Shown here: in pieces, positions 40,890 through 53,001 of the stretch
Layout of the letters: each line of letters opens with the position of its first letter
Position numbering within the stretch: the stretch's first letter is position 1
From: Chalciporus piperatus
Taxonomy: Eukaryota; Basidiomycota; Agaricomycetes; Boletales; Boletaceae
Assembly (NCBI GenBank): GCA_038093975.1
Contig: JBBPTG010000035.1
Coordinates: forward strand, 62,001 to 126,000
Length of the DNA stretch: 64,000 nt
Reading direction: 5' to 3'
The notes under the pieces: model-generated
What the model was told of the DNA's origin: nothing
The model's input: only the letters and a program-made list of their open reading frames with translations
The model's database searches: none
Program-made: the position numbers and the translations under genes

Positions 40890-43800
40890 AATGGTAGCAC
40901 GTGCTGGGAGTCGGGACCCTCACTCAGGGCGCGCGACCGAGGCGGATCATGCACAACGATTCGTGACGGCGTGCCTGCTTTGAGTTCAGATGGCTGTACA
41001 GAGAAAGTCATGAAAGTCGGGTAGCACAGATATGCCAAAGCACCAAGTTCTAGCGCGGTGCCACTGATATCAATCCCCACAGTGAGAGCACTGGCAGGCC
41101 GTGGGTGTAGTGAGATCTACGAGAAGCTAGTAAACTCTCGAGACAGTGCCGGTGGTTCGAGGCGCACGACTCACTCCCGCCGGGCCGGATCATCATGCAT
41201 CATGCCAACTTTGTGGTGCCAACTCCGACTGTAGGTGACTTTCAACGCCTTAGAGAACCGGAGGGTTTTCTACTGACGCACTGCACCAGCTCGATCATGC
41301 GTTGTATGTATCTCCGAACCAAATCACCCAAATCGCAATCCATTAAAGTTCTTGGTGAGACTGGTTTGTGGTGCGGCACGAGTGCATGGCCCAACACAAC
41401 CGTACAGCTTCGGATGTCGAACGTTTATGCCAGCACCATTTTGCTGGTACTTAGTAGCACGGAGCTGCACGCCTGGCGGGCCGGTCCAGGCATTCATTCC
41501 ACCCAGAAACCATCAGGGAGGCACGAAATTGAACTCCGTTGTCTCCCTCCTAAGCTTGCTTTAACGAATAAGCAACCTTTAGATCGCAGTTCGTGTCGTC
41601 GCCTAACGGTTCGCGGAATCTGTCACATCCGTGCTACGTCTTAGATTGGCACGAGGTCATTCAACGATGGGCATTCGGCTCCCCGGCGACACCGTAAGTA
41701 ATGGCGTACCTTGCGTGAGCGTATTTTTTACTGTTGCCCGTGTCCCCCCCAAGGCTTTATGTCACCAGCGCAACACTGTTGAACCGACACGATCCCAACC
41801 AATTTATCCAATGTGTAAGATCCGGGCCGACAAGGGGCAAGCGGAGAGTATACACGTATAACACGCATTCCCCATGCAACTTGGGACCTGGTACTCTGAT
41901 GGTAAGTAACGTGTCAATGTCGTTCACTTGCAGATTAGCGACCTCTTCTCTTACTAGGATTCCGCAGCTCTTGGAGTATCGGTTGCACGAGAACCAATTC
42001 CGTCAAGGCCATTTTTTGCTCTATTTTCACAACAGGACAAGAGGACCCTGAATGTGCACTCACCTGGCGCAATGTGGAGTGTAGCGGCCAGTGCGCAGCG
42101 TTTCGTCACGCCGGCCGTCTCGGAATCGATGGTGATAGACAGCTGGGCCGCCACCAACCGATATTATAGTGCGCGCCGTCATACACTCCTCCACTTCACA
42201 CATTAGGCCGCCACATCGGTGCACGCAGAAGGAGGACTCCGCAGTTTGTCTGAAAACCACGATCTGCTATTCGTTGCATCGGCAAATATGCCGCAGAACG
42301 CCTGCCTGGGAAATAGAACGTCTGCTGGTAAGTCATTCATTGGGACTTTTGAGTAATAGGACGACTACTTAAGTAGAACTTGGGGCGTCTAGGATTCATC
42401 TCTGCGTCATCTTCCACCGTGGCTTATGTGACTGGTACGCACCCCTTCACACCTCGGGCCGCTGTTCTCTTCCCGTCTTCGTCTTCAGCGATCGTATCAA
42501 CCCGCCACAGCCGTATACTCCTAGCTGTCACGACTACACACTATGACTGTGATGGGGGTAGGCAGCCACCTAAAGGGGCAGTGGCGTGAGGTCCCTCCAG
42601 CCTTGGCAAATCACGGGACGAAAACGATTATCACGGTCCCGTCTGTCCAACTCAACCACCACGATCACCCCACCTATTGTTCACGATACCAGTGGTGATA
42701 TGGGGATAAAATGAAGATGACGGGCGATAACGTGAGAGATCAAGAAGGTATCTGGATATTTGTCTATCTTTCTGGCACGCTGCCCCCCTACCTACAGCAA
42801 AGGGTCCAATTCCGTCGTTTTCGCTATTACTTCTATAGACGGACATACGTGCCCGGGCGCGAGGGTACGCACAAACTGTCAATTGAAATTGCAGGGGCAT
42901 GACGCTGGAACTCAATTCCTCATGTCTGAACCTTCGCCTCATTTTTGGAATGATGGTTATGACTCATTAGTTCTCGCCCTCAGTTGACTGATTTGAACCG
43001 TAAATGGGGGCGTGAGTTGGGGCGCGAGATGTTGAGGTTAAGTATTGGAAAGGAACGCCTCCGCGACACGAAAGTCGAAAACAATGATGTGTGCGAGTTA
43101 AAGATATGTAATACAGTACAGCATGCTACAATTTGCAAACACGACTACCCATCGATCTCGCTCTCGGATATGGGTATCAATCAGATAGGTACCAACAAAA
43201 CCTCGCTTTGCATGTACCTTCAGCGCAAGGCCTCGTTTCTCGGCCGGCAGGTCACATGCCATATTTTCGTTTGAGGGCTGCCCAGGACAGCGCCGCTGTT
43301 CGATAGCAGGTCACGAAGTGGTTCATATCATGCTCCGGGACACGGTTGATGTCGAGTCGATTCCAATATCGGCATATGGTATAGACTATATCGTTTGCGT
43401 CACGGTCGGAGCCGCGTCTGTGGCCCGTTTAGCCATTTAAGCCTGGGACGGGGAAAACCGGCAGCTTACATTGACCAAGCTTTAAGTTTGTCTCGGACGA
43501 ACTCTGAGAGGGTCAAGAAAGGAACGCCTTTTAAGTTCATCGTCGTCGAAGTGTCCAGCTTCCGGGGGCCATGCTCCCCAGCAGGGAGTATTTCAATCTG
43601 TGAATACCATGGGAGGTGAACCAAGGACACGCGCCACACATGCAAAGTAAAAACTCACCTCGACAGCGGGTATGAGATGACGATACGTGACATGCAACCT
43701 GTGCGTACACTGTTACAAGGGTTGTGACCACGTTGAGAGAAAGCGCCTGTACCGATTACTCCATGGTGAATGAGTGGTTGTGAAATATTCGCTGTTAGCT

Positions 43801-44812
43801 ACCGCTTGACGGACGCGGCGGAAAGGGTGCGTGGGACCACCCTCTACGATACAGAAAATTTCCTGTGTGAGGAGGTAAGGACGTGTCGACACGTGAAGGG
43901 AGGGTAACTAACATCGCAGCGGGAGGTGTCCGACATGATAGCAGTCAGTATACTGCCGTGAAACGCATGCGGGATGGAGTGCATGGTCAGCAGTCGTGAG
44001 AGCGCAGTGGCAGCTTCCAAGAGCCTGCAAGTGTCTGAAGACATTGCGAGAAGAACAGCGAAGGGGGGAATAGGTGGGAGGTAGAATGCGAGACGTCAGG
44101 CGCAGAGCATGGTAAAATAGAGAGTTGAGGCAAGAGCGTAGGGCAAGAGTGAGTCTTTTGGATATGTAATCAGTTCCGTGAGGGTTGGACCAGAGATGGG
44201 TAGGTTGATCTCCATCTGATCTTTCCAACATGTACATCGTTACCGAAGTCGGATTTGTCCGATCAGACCAGAAAAGGCCAAGGGACACGTTGGGAAGACC
44301 AGGAGAAGGGAATAAACGGCCGGTGACGAGGTCCCAGATCACCTGAAGCCAAACACATGAAGCAAAAACGTAACAAGGTCCGGATGTTCGCAATTTGGGC
44401 GATATGAGTACGAAAAATTCACAGCAAGAGGTGAAAATAAACACGACTGCCATTGCCTGACTTCCAGAGCCGAGGGGCATAGTATGCTCTCCTCAGCTTC
44501 GCGGTCTTTCACTAAAGTCAGTCCATGGGCGGAATGCGGGGCAGGCCCAAGGTTGCGACATTTCCAAATTTGGAGCGGGGTAATATGAGGTAATATGTCA
44601 CGGCCGGGTGACCCAGCGTGACAGAAATAAATTAATTGTTCAAATCGGGGAACCTTGGCATTTCCCAACATGTGTGGCCAAAATACCTTTTGGTCCTTTT
44701 CTTCGATCAGACAATTTCGACGAAACAAGTCGAGCGGATAATATTTTCTGCCATTCTGCTCTGGAACTTGTGAATGTATACGCATCCACTACGTCTGCAG
44801 GTCAGCAATGTA
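40890..44812. other. 3.9 kb without a recognisable gene
   Basis: Only short frames in all six readings. Some GTAAGT-like donors (for example near 41902 and 42329) and a hydrophobic minus-strand frame at 44480-43908 exist, but no coherent spliced protein could be built. No tRNA, terminal repeats or transposase motif was seen. It may be true intergenic DNA, an old degraded element, or a non-coding transcript. Confidence 0.4.
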
Positions 44813-46778
44813 ATGCCACTCACAGGACGCATCTCTCGTGTGAGATGCCCACCCCGCTGCTTTTCATATCCTATACCCCGGTCCGACAAGTCACCCATCC
44901 TCACCAAAGCCCGTTTCGCCTCATGGAACGCTTTCCTGAAACGAAGACCTACTCCCTCGGCAAACGAGGAGGAAGTCGCCAAAGCAGCCATCCTGGAGAA
45001 AGTCATGAAAAGCAGGCTCCCATCTGATCTCATGTTACGCTGTAAGTGACCCACAGACTTTCCACCCATTCCCCAACGCGTTGTCCGATACTCACGAGTC
45101 ACTTTTCCTAGGTACCGTCTTGGACGAACAGGGTAATTTTTTTCTCGTCTAAAACAGTGCTTTCCATTGCTCAAAACGTAATGACACCGGTCTAGGCACG
45201 GTCAAGACTATCTCCGGACAGTTCAAGAGATCGGATTTATGCAATGAACACCGTTTGAACGTAAGTTTCTCAGAAAACCGTTGACTTTGGGACGTCATAA
45301 GCTCTGACGTTCACATGAAGCCTCGTGACCTGCGCAAAATAGATTCGCGTATACCAAACCTGGTGCCCACAATACTTATCCGTAAAGAGGCAATCCTGGT
45401 AAGTTTGACTCGCTCTCTGACGACCGAGCGCTTCCTCAACTTCGCCAGATCAATATATTGCACATCAGAGCGCTAGTCAAGGCCGATACTGTCGTGCTCT
45501 TCGACACTTACGGATCCAATGACTCCAGGCTCCACTCAGTCTTCTTATACCACCTCGAGGTATGGGATAAGAGCGGCCATCAATCTCTCTCATGCCCTAA
45601 CTTCTCGCCAGCACAATCTGAAGGCCCGTGCAAGCGGTGCTCCTTACGAATTCAGGTGGGTTTACGACCAACTCACCTGCAACGATGTTTAATCTTGTTA
45701 ATGTCTATCAGAGCGATCGAGTCCATTCTTCTCTCCGTTCTAAGTGCACTCGAGGCCGAAATGGTCTTTATTCGTAATCTTGTCGGAGGACTCTTGGCTG
45801 AGCTTGAAGACGATATCAACCATGATAAATTCAAGCGGCTTCTTCATTACTCTAGGCGTCTTGCCGCGTTCAAAAATCGTGCCACTTTGGTAAATCCTTC
45901 TGAAATACCCCCTGTCGTGAGACTTCATTTCGCCCTGTAGGTCCAGGAGGCTCTGGAGGAGGTTCTTGAACAGGGTTTGTCATCACGACTGTTTATGTTT
46001 CTTCACTAATAAATTCGTATAGATGAGGACCTGAACGCAATGTACCTAACCGACAAGAAAAATGGCACTCCTCGTGAGATGCACGAGCATGATGAACTCG
46101 AGATTTTGCTTGAATTCTTCTCCAAGCAAGTCGAAGAAATCGTGAATGAGGCTGAAAACATCGAGGTTTGTTAGACTTGCATTTGTATTTGTCCCAATAT
46201 CAATCATAGCTAACCGGTATGACAAAGGCGAACGTTCAATCAACTCAGGAAATTGTCGAACTCATTTTGGACTCAAATCGCAATGCACTTTTAGCTTTGG
46301 ACCTTAAAGTTTGCCTTCATCTTCCTTGTGGAAACCTAACAATTGATCGCATATTTATATCAGGTCTCTATTGGAACCATGGGCCTTGGTTCAGGCGCCC
46401 TCGTCGCTGGGCTATTTGGGATGAATGTAGGTGATATCATCCACCGAACCCTTTCTGTTTCGGGCTAATTGCTCGATGTCGAATTTGTCAAGCTACAAAG
46501 TCACATGGAGGATATGCCTTACGCCTTCGCCGCAATGTCGATTGCATCCTCTGCTATTGCTGCCCTGGTTGCATGGGCTGGCCTCTGGAGGTAATAAAAT
46601 GGCTTATTTACACCGTGTGCGCGGTCCTGACTCGTCGCTGCGCCCCCACAGACTTGCCAAAATACGAAAAGTGGGTTTGACGACACAGGCCAGTAGGCGT
46701 GGCGGGTCAGATCCGAAGCCTCGAACACCTTGGATACCCTTGCCCTTGCGCCGGCGAAATCCCGATGGATGGTCATGA
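44813..46778 (+). CDS. MRS2: MRS2-type mitochondrial Mg2+ channel
   Basis: CorA/MRS2 family, Mg2+ uptake across the mitochondrial inner membrane. About 13 exons. The N-terminus is basic and lacks acidic residues at first (MPLTGRISRVRCPPRCFSYP), fitting a targeting sequence. An in-frame Met at 44774 is the alternative start. Core motifs: QFKRSDLCNEHRL, PRDLRKIDSRIPNLVPTILI, LVKADTVVLFDTYGS, FRAIESILLSVLSALEAEMV, the coiled-coil region (NEAENIEANVQSTQEIVELI), then the first membrane segment ending in GALVAGLFGMN with the diagnostic GMN. A second membrane segment follows (YAFAAMSIASSAIAALVAWA), with a basic tail RLAKIRKVG ... NPDGWS. Introns split GMN from the loop at 46430. The frame is intact through TGA 46776-46778. 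Confidence 0.92.
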
Positions 46779-48144
46779 GAACTCGTCGACCAGATCGCCA
46801 AGAACCACGATTCACTCTGATTTCCTCATCGTGCGCATCCTTAGATTTTAACCTATTGCAAGCTGCATATCAAACCCACCCAAATGCGTGGCATGGCATG
46901 TTTTTTTTTTCCCGCTATTGTAGGATCAACTTCACCTCGTGTGACACTTATCTTTGTACCACCACTCATCACTCATCACCAACATAATCATATCTCGCAT
47001 ATCCGCACTACATAGAGCAGACGAATATATCACCCTTCTTGGTTTTATTTCCAGGTCGTTCTGATGCTGCAAAGAAAATCGGATCGAAGGTCGAGTGAGA
47101 ACGGAATAAGACGGACATTTACGCTGAGCCTACGGTACATACCCGTAGCGGAGGGCCTCTCCTCAAATAGACCTAATACTTAGGATCCCCCATCATATCA
47201 TCGCCTCCCTGTCATCAGATAAATCCGATCTTCTATCTCACCCCGTATCAGCTCTAATCTTTCGGGTTACGTACTGGGTATTCTCCCCTGCCATCGTCCA
47301 GTTCGCCTGCCGGGCTGCCATTGTTCTTGAGGTGAGGCAAGATCGCTTGGCATGCACTCTTCTTTGAGCAGGTGCGGCCGCGCAGGGCGGGCGTCACTGG
47401 GACTGAATTGAATCAAAATTGAATAGTGTCCAAACGTCCAAGGGCTTAGCTATGTCGATTCCGGAACCCTTTTCCTTCCAGGCCTTGCGCTTTCCCATTG
47501 CTTGCGCCGCATGTCGGGGTCAAGATTAGACCGTAGTACTCACCACGTTGTATTGCGTTTCGTAGATACCCGAGCCCGATCTATTAAAAACGAGAAGACA
47601 TCTCACGAAAGCCACGACCCAGGTGAGAAACGTCGTTTGAGGGCGTGGAAGGACGATTACTACCCTAAGCGGTAGCAGAGAGCGATAACAAACATAACAA
47701 AGTAGCAATTCAATGGCGCGATACGGTACATCAGGAATCGTACAGTACCGTACAGTATCCAAAACGCGTCCGAAAGAGTTAATCTGAGAAGTCAAAGAGT
47801 CAGCGATCGTCAAACAGGAGCCACTCCTGTGAGCTGGATGGGCTCGTGCTACGGAGGAGACATTTTGAAGTGGTTGTGATGGATGGATAAGTTATATGAA
47901 GCGAATACGTAAATTGTCTAATGATCAATGTGTGTAGGTGAGTGGTGGTGTCGATAGTTAGCTGTGGATCTCGGGCCGCGGTTGTGAAGCCTGGTCTTCT
48001 TCGTCTTCTAGGATCTGCAAGAGGCGTCGTCTCTGGAGTCTACCGATGCGACAGATTGGCGCCACCCCAAAGCAGGCAGGTCGTACCGCGAGGTAACAGA
48101 AGTAGGGCCCAAAAGATCACGAGGCGCAGCCGTCGACGTCTAAA
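46779..48144. other. intergenic, nothing recognised
   Basis: About 1.4 kb between the 3' ends of MRS2 (plus) and the membrane protein gene (minus). It has an AT-rich patch after 46900 and two near-identical short runs (cgtacagtaccgtacagta, 47738-47756). The minus-strand frame at 47526-47813 is not recognisable. Confidence 0.5.
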
Positions 48145-49833
48145 TCAATCGTCCGCTTGCGGAAGAGGCATATCAGGAATAAGATAGTGGATGGGACGGC
48201 CATCTCCAAAGCTAGCCTTGTGCGATAACTCGAGTGGAGAGCTGTTGGGAGCTGTTCCCCTGCCTGATCCTGATCCGTGGGAGTGTAAAGATGCGGCAGG
48301 AGTCGTGAAGGTGGAAACAGAGCCTGCGGTCGCCTCTTCGCGCAACTCGAAGGGATCGTATTGGGGAACGGGTTTACGGGGTGTGCGGTGTACGGCGCCT
48401 GTGGAGATGGAGCGGTTGACAGGGGCTGCGGTGACAGGTGAGAGGGGATACTCTTCTTGGGCTTGCGATGAGCTAGGAAAGCGTGATAGACCTGAAGGTG
48501 GTACTGTGGGCATCGAGAGAAGTCCGCTGCGGCGCCCGATGGAGCTGTCCATCGATGATCTGATTCGATGTGCTTGTTGCTCCAGGCTCCGATTGGACGT
48601 GCGAACGGAGGTTGCGCGAGGTCGGGAGTTGTCCGCTACAGCGGTGGGGTTTTGGATGGAGTACATGGAGGTGCGACGATCATATTGAACAGGGGTGTTG
48701 AGGACGTCAAAGGGGCTCATTCCGGGAGGAGAGGAAGGAGAAGGAAGTTTTTCATCTCCCATCATCGCGACATCTTCGTGCGAATCACCGGGTGTTGGAA
48801 AAGTCTCTTCATCCTGGAGCATGCCACCCATCGACTCTGTCTGAGAATGGTGGCTCGGTATTCGATTGATAGTTCCTCCGATGGCTCCCCGCGGGTCAAT
48901 ATCAGAGTTGTTTGACTTGAGCGAACCCCATCTGCCGCCGTGACGACCCAATCTGGAGCCAGCAATGTACGTTGTTCGTCGTCTGCGCAACCAGAACCAT
49001 GTCGCCACGATGGCAAGCAGCGCAGCGCCCACGATTGCACCCACGACACTTCCCGCGATTGTGCTTGTGTTATTGTTTGACGATGAGGAACTGTTCGCTG
49101 AATCTGGGGTTGGGGTTGGGGTTGGGGAGGGTTGTGAGGACGACGGCCCAGTTCCGGTCAAACAGGATACATCCGTTCCGTTTGTGACGAAGAACCGGGA
49201 AGAAATGGCACTGGCGCCTGTCGCGAATACGAGACCTTCGATTTCGTACCACCCCTGAGAGACATTGACAGACGGCCAAGTCCATCTAGGCGGAGAGGTA
49301 TCCGTCTCAACCAGAAGCCCCGAGAACATGCTCCCCGTCCCGCTCTGCCTCGACTCCAGGGGAGGGCGCTCAAGATCTTGAGATACGCCGATGTTGGTGA
49401 TCGACAGTAACAATTGAGTTGATTGTCCACCATAAGTCCATGTAATGACGCTCGACTGGCATGCCGTCATGTTCTGAGCGGTCAAGCTGAGATTGGTCGG
49501 CAAAGACGAAGGCTGAGGCGTGTTGGAACTGCTTAATGGCGAAGGCGAGGCTGAGTTGCCCGATGGAGAAGATGAGGACGATGGCGGTTTTGGTGAGCTG
49601 AGTGAAGTCAGAGGAATAGATGGCTCACTAGCACTAGGCGTAGCAGACATGGTGTGAGTCGACGACTGAGGTGGGAGACTAGCTGGCCCAGGACCGAAAG
49701 TAACTGGTGGAATGGATTTGGGGCCGCCCTGACGTGCCTCGTGGACACGAGCAGATGCTGTGGCTGCGGCCGAAGCGGCGGAGACAAAACAGCCACAGGG
49801 AACAAACAGGAGCATGGCCTGTAGTAGCAACAT
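48145..49833 (-). CDS. single-pass membrane protein with Ser/Pro-rich ectodomain
   Basis: About 562 residues from Met 49833 (MLLLQAMLLFVPCGCFVSAA), chosen over 49875 because it begins a clean signal peptide. The ectodomain is Ser/Pro/Thr-rich with NLS/NMT/NVS/NGT-type glycosylation sites and contains a compact fold-like part (CQSSVITWTYGG ... WTWPSVNVSQGWYEIEGLVF ... FFVTNGTDVSCL) with two Cys. A (PT)n stretch (QPSPTPTPTPD) precedes one membrane segment (SVVGAIVGAALLAIVATWFW) and a stop-transfer LRRRRT. The cytoplasmic tail of about 260 residues is disordered, rich in S, P and R. The layout resembles cell-wall stress sensors (Mid2/Wsc-like), but no defining domain is present, so the function is open. 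No intron is needed. Confidence 0.75.
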   Translation of the reverse strand: MLLLQAMLLFVPCGCFVSAASAAATASARVHEARQGGPKSIPPVTFGPGPASLPPQSSTHTMSATPSASEPSIPLTSLSSPKPPSSSSSPSGNSASPSPLSSSNTPQPSSLPTNLSLTAQNMTACQSSVITWTYGGQSTQLLLSITNIGVSQDLERPPLESRQSGTGSMFSGLLVETDTSPPRWTWPSVNVSQGWYEIEGLVFATGASAISSRFFVTNGTDVSCLTGTGPSSSQPSPTPTPTPDSANSSSSSNNNTSTIAGSVVGAIVGAALLAIVATWFWLRRRRTTYIAGSRLGRHGGRWGSLKSNNSDIDPRGAIGGTINRIPSHHSQTESMGGMLQDEETFPTPGDSHEDVAMMGDEKLPSPSSPPGMSPFDVLNTPVQYDRRTSMYSIQNPTAVADNSRPRATSVRTSNRSLEQQAHRIRSSMDSSIGRRSGLLSMPTVPPSGLSRFPSSSQAQEEYPLSPVTAAPVNRSISTGAVHRTPRKPVPQYDPFELREEATAGSVSTFTTPAASLHSHGSGSGRGTAPNSSPLELSHKASFGDGRPIHYLIPDMPLPQADD

Positions 49834-49875
49834 CTTGTTCCGTTCTCCTACTACGAATGGACATCGCCGGGTCAA

Positions 49876-50394
49876 TCAGAACAAAGGCCTAAGCGTTCTA
49901 TCAAGTTAGCAGAGGACATACCTGATCAACGCTCAACAGACAAGGACACCCTGCACTCGATGGGAGCACGATTCGACCGCAACGACGACCTTGTTTGACA
50001 GCGAACCAACTGGCGATGTGGTTGGGAGAGAACTCACGCTGCCCGCTGCCCCAACTTGACACGGGCATTGCAGCCTTCATGGCAACGGCTCACGAGGTCG
50101 ATCCTCCCACGTGTTCGGCCCACCGAAGTTTCGCAGCAACAATGACACACGTTGTGAATGGGCTTCTTCATATTATACATCAAACATATCATCGTTTCAG
50201 ACTTCAGTCATGCGTCGGTGGAGCTGCCAAGGGTCTAGCGTCGGTCCGCCGCACAGTTGTTCATTCGGTTTAATCATGCTTTTCTCCAGGACCTTGGTGC
50301 CCAGGCACTTGCCCGGAGAAACTGGTTCTACTGTTCTCCCGGTGTTTACAATGCTCAACGATCAAAGACGTCAGAGGCAGTTTCACTTTCGCCC
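49876..50394. other. upstream region of membrane protein gene and tRNA
   Basis: About 0.5 kb with no gene. Probably holds the promoter of the minus-strand membrane protein gene. No further tRNA is seen. Confidence 0.5.
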
Positions 50395-50467
50395 GGTTCA
50401 ATGGTCTAGTGGTTATGATTTCTGTCTTACACACAGAAGGTCCTGAGTTCGATCCTCAGTTGAGCCA
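50395..50467 (+). tRNA. tRNA-Val (anticodon UAC)
   Basis: 73 nt, folds as a full cloverleaf with no intron. The acceptor GGTTCAA pairs with TTGAGCC (one G-T), followed by discriminator A. The D arm contains GTCTAGTGGTTA. The anticodon arm TCTGT-CTTACAC-ACAGA gives anticodon TAC with U33 before it. The T arm is CTGAG-TTCGATC-CTCAG. The internal A box (TGGTCTAGTGG) and B box (GTTCGATCC) are in place. Confidence 0.92.
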
Positions 50468-50470
50468 TTC

Positions 50471-50476
50471 TTTTTT
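50471..50476 (+). terminator. RNA polymerase III terminator
   Basis: Six T residues, 4 nt after the end of tRNA-Val; the usual pol III stop signal. Confidence 0.8.
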
Positions 50477-53001
50477 CATTTACTATCAGTCGCAACTCAA
50501 GTGCCCATAGCCAGCAAAGGTTTGTCCAGTTCTTTGTGGACTTCGTTTTTAATTTCCCTAAGTAGCTCCCCTGCTCCCTGCGACGACATTCGCAGCGCTG
50601 CCGAGGTGCCGTCCCGACCATTTCTTCTTTCCGTACCAAAATCCTAACACAGGATGACTGCCACACAATTGCATGCTTTTCCTGTCCACATGGAATCGTC
50701 ATGGTGGGGTTAACAGCTATATTCTGCACCCCCCACGGCTGTTCCAGGCGGATTCGAATATTCAACCCCATGCCAACGCCACTCACGATATACTCCAACA
50801 GGTATATTCCATCGCAAGTTTCTTGCTTCCCTGGGTCCCAATCTCTCACGTCGACGACAACCTACACGTCTATATGGCCATTCCCGGCGAAACTTCTGCC
50901 ACCCCTCCGAGCCTTCGAATGGTGGATGAGGCTCCAGAGTCCAGACATTGACATTAACAAGGTGCGCCGAGGTTTGAGCTCCGGTTCGACGTACACAGCC
51001 TCTTGTTGTTCCTCAAAAGACACGCCCTTCTTGGCTGGTATACCATACTTTTAGGGGGGACTCGTCTTTCGGGGATTTAGATAAGCTTCGATCATGAAAA
51101 GCCCAAAGTGAGGTATTCGCGCCATTGGACTCTTGGGTTTTAGTATTTGAAATTGACAGATATTGATTGCCACTGGCTCGGTGTAAATGTTTTTGCTAGT
51201 TATATATGCACCTACAACTTACACACTCTGTCATGTCAGATCTTCCCTTCTCCGCCGGATGTAGAAGGTGAATTCAATGAAATCCGGAAGTGGCGGCCGA
51301 GAAGGGTACTTGGACATGGGAAGGGAACTCCCTACTGCGGACGCTTTGTCTTGCCAAGTTCAAGTTATTAGTACGCATTGATCATGGAGGCCATGAGGTC
51401 AGTCCAAGCATAACTTTGGTGCACAGCGCGATCTCCAACCACAGTCGGCAGATGGACACCCCGGATTCAGCGAAGAGATTTTTCGCAGTTGTCTCTACTA
51501 GTCCCAATGAAACCTTGTTCGCACAGCTCGTCTCCAGAGGACAAGGAACTGATGCTTATTATCCAAGGGCCCGTTCACTTCTTCAACCTCGACATCAGTG
51601 ATCTGACTGGCAGGCATCTCCGTTCCCCTTCGTTCCGCGCTTTCTGCTCGATTCCAATAACATCGCGAAGACAGACCTGCACTGCCATAGGTGATCTCTT
51701 GGATCTCAATGGAGAGAAATGGACAGGGCCAACCAGGTCGCAATCATCATGCGTACGACCGGAAGGAATCAGCACCGATGGCTCATCGTGTCCGTTACAT
51801 GATGGCGTACAGGCCAGTGACTATGTGTACCTACAGATGACAAAATCTCAGATACCAAACCGTGAGTCTTACAGGGGGCAGTCGACGCCTATGTCCAGAA
51901 GATACCGCCTCGTGGATCCCCGCCGCCCCTGGTCAGCAGCCAATCAAATCTCAACTTGAATGCCATGATGCCAAGTCGCACATCGCAGATCCCCCGGTTC
52001 TGGATCACTATGACGGGAAACGGCGGGACGTACCTCACGACGATGTTCCGTGCGTGTAGATCGCAAAGGTTCCACCAGATCTGCTGTGCCGGAGATGCCT
52101 CCATTTTCAAAGATTTTGGGTTCGAATGCCTCTTTCGAGCTTCAAGGCGTCAAAAACACGGATGGAACTCGCTCGATCCGAGTCGTGTCAAATTGCTCCG
52201 CGAGTCGTGGGCCGAGAGTGTACCTCACATCCCCAAGTAGTGAAGGTCCCGGTCGAAGGTAAACTGGATATTATTCAACTTGCGCGGATTCGTGCCTGGC
52301 TAGAGTATGAGTTCTGAGGCGAGGAGACGTGGTCAAAGTGAATCACTGACAATCCAATGTGGTATAGTCCGAATCAGTCCGCGCTGGGACTGACGCCTCT
52401 GCGGTCACTGATGTTACGTCGTCTCTCTCCCCCTTTATCAAAGGTGGATTGAATGAGTTCCAGAAGGGGAGAACGTACTTGGCCATGGGAAGGGAATGCG
52501 TTGCTCTGGTGAGCGTGAGGTCACTCCAAGATGTAGGTGCGTACTTTGGTGGGATGATTGGGAGGGCATCAAATCGTGCCCTCGTGTGCAAAAGCAGCAA
52601 CTGGCTGAGCAAACGCTATCATGATTATCTGCGCACGGTGTCGTCAAACACACCATGAATCCCCCGCGCAGTCACGAATGAATCACCCCTCCCAAATCCT
52701 GTTCGACAAAGTCCTTGCTTTCAATGTTGTTCTTGGCTTTGTCTGGCAAAAGGCATTGTTCTGTATACTGAAGGTATAGTGTACGATATCATGGTATGCA
52801 GACGGGATTAGATCCAGAAATTATACTGGGCAGGGATGTTCTCGCATCCAAAAGGGCACAATTAGGGGTGCAAGAAAGATAGAAAGAGCAATCATGAGCG
52901 GAAAGACAAAGAAAGACGGAACGGTGGTCGTAACATGTCATGAAAAACCAACGGAGGGAGTCGCGCACTCGCACGGCGCGAACCCCAACAAGTCGTGAAA
53001 T
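50477..53001. other. 2.5 kb without a supported gene
   Basis: Several minus-strand frames read partly protein-like: RDWDPGKQETCDGIYLLEYI near 50840, EASPAQQIWWNLCDLHARNI near 52090, and a frame starting at 52612. Plus-strand frames at 51489-51959 and 51956-52262 compete with them. No set of exons joins convincingly and no family is recognised. A hypothetical minus-strand gene with several introns is possible. Confidence 0.35.

Noticed and set aside
49100..49140. Telomere-like TTGGGG repeats
   Set aside because: Only three or four steps, and they encode the Pro-Thr run of the membrane protein on the minus strand.
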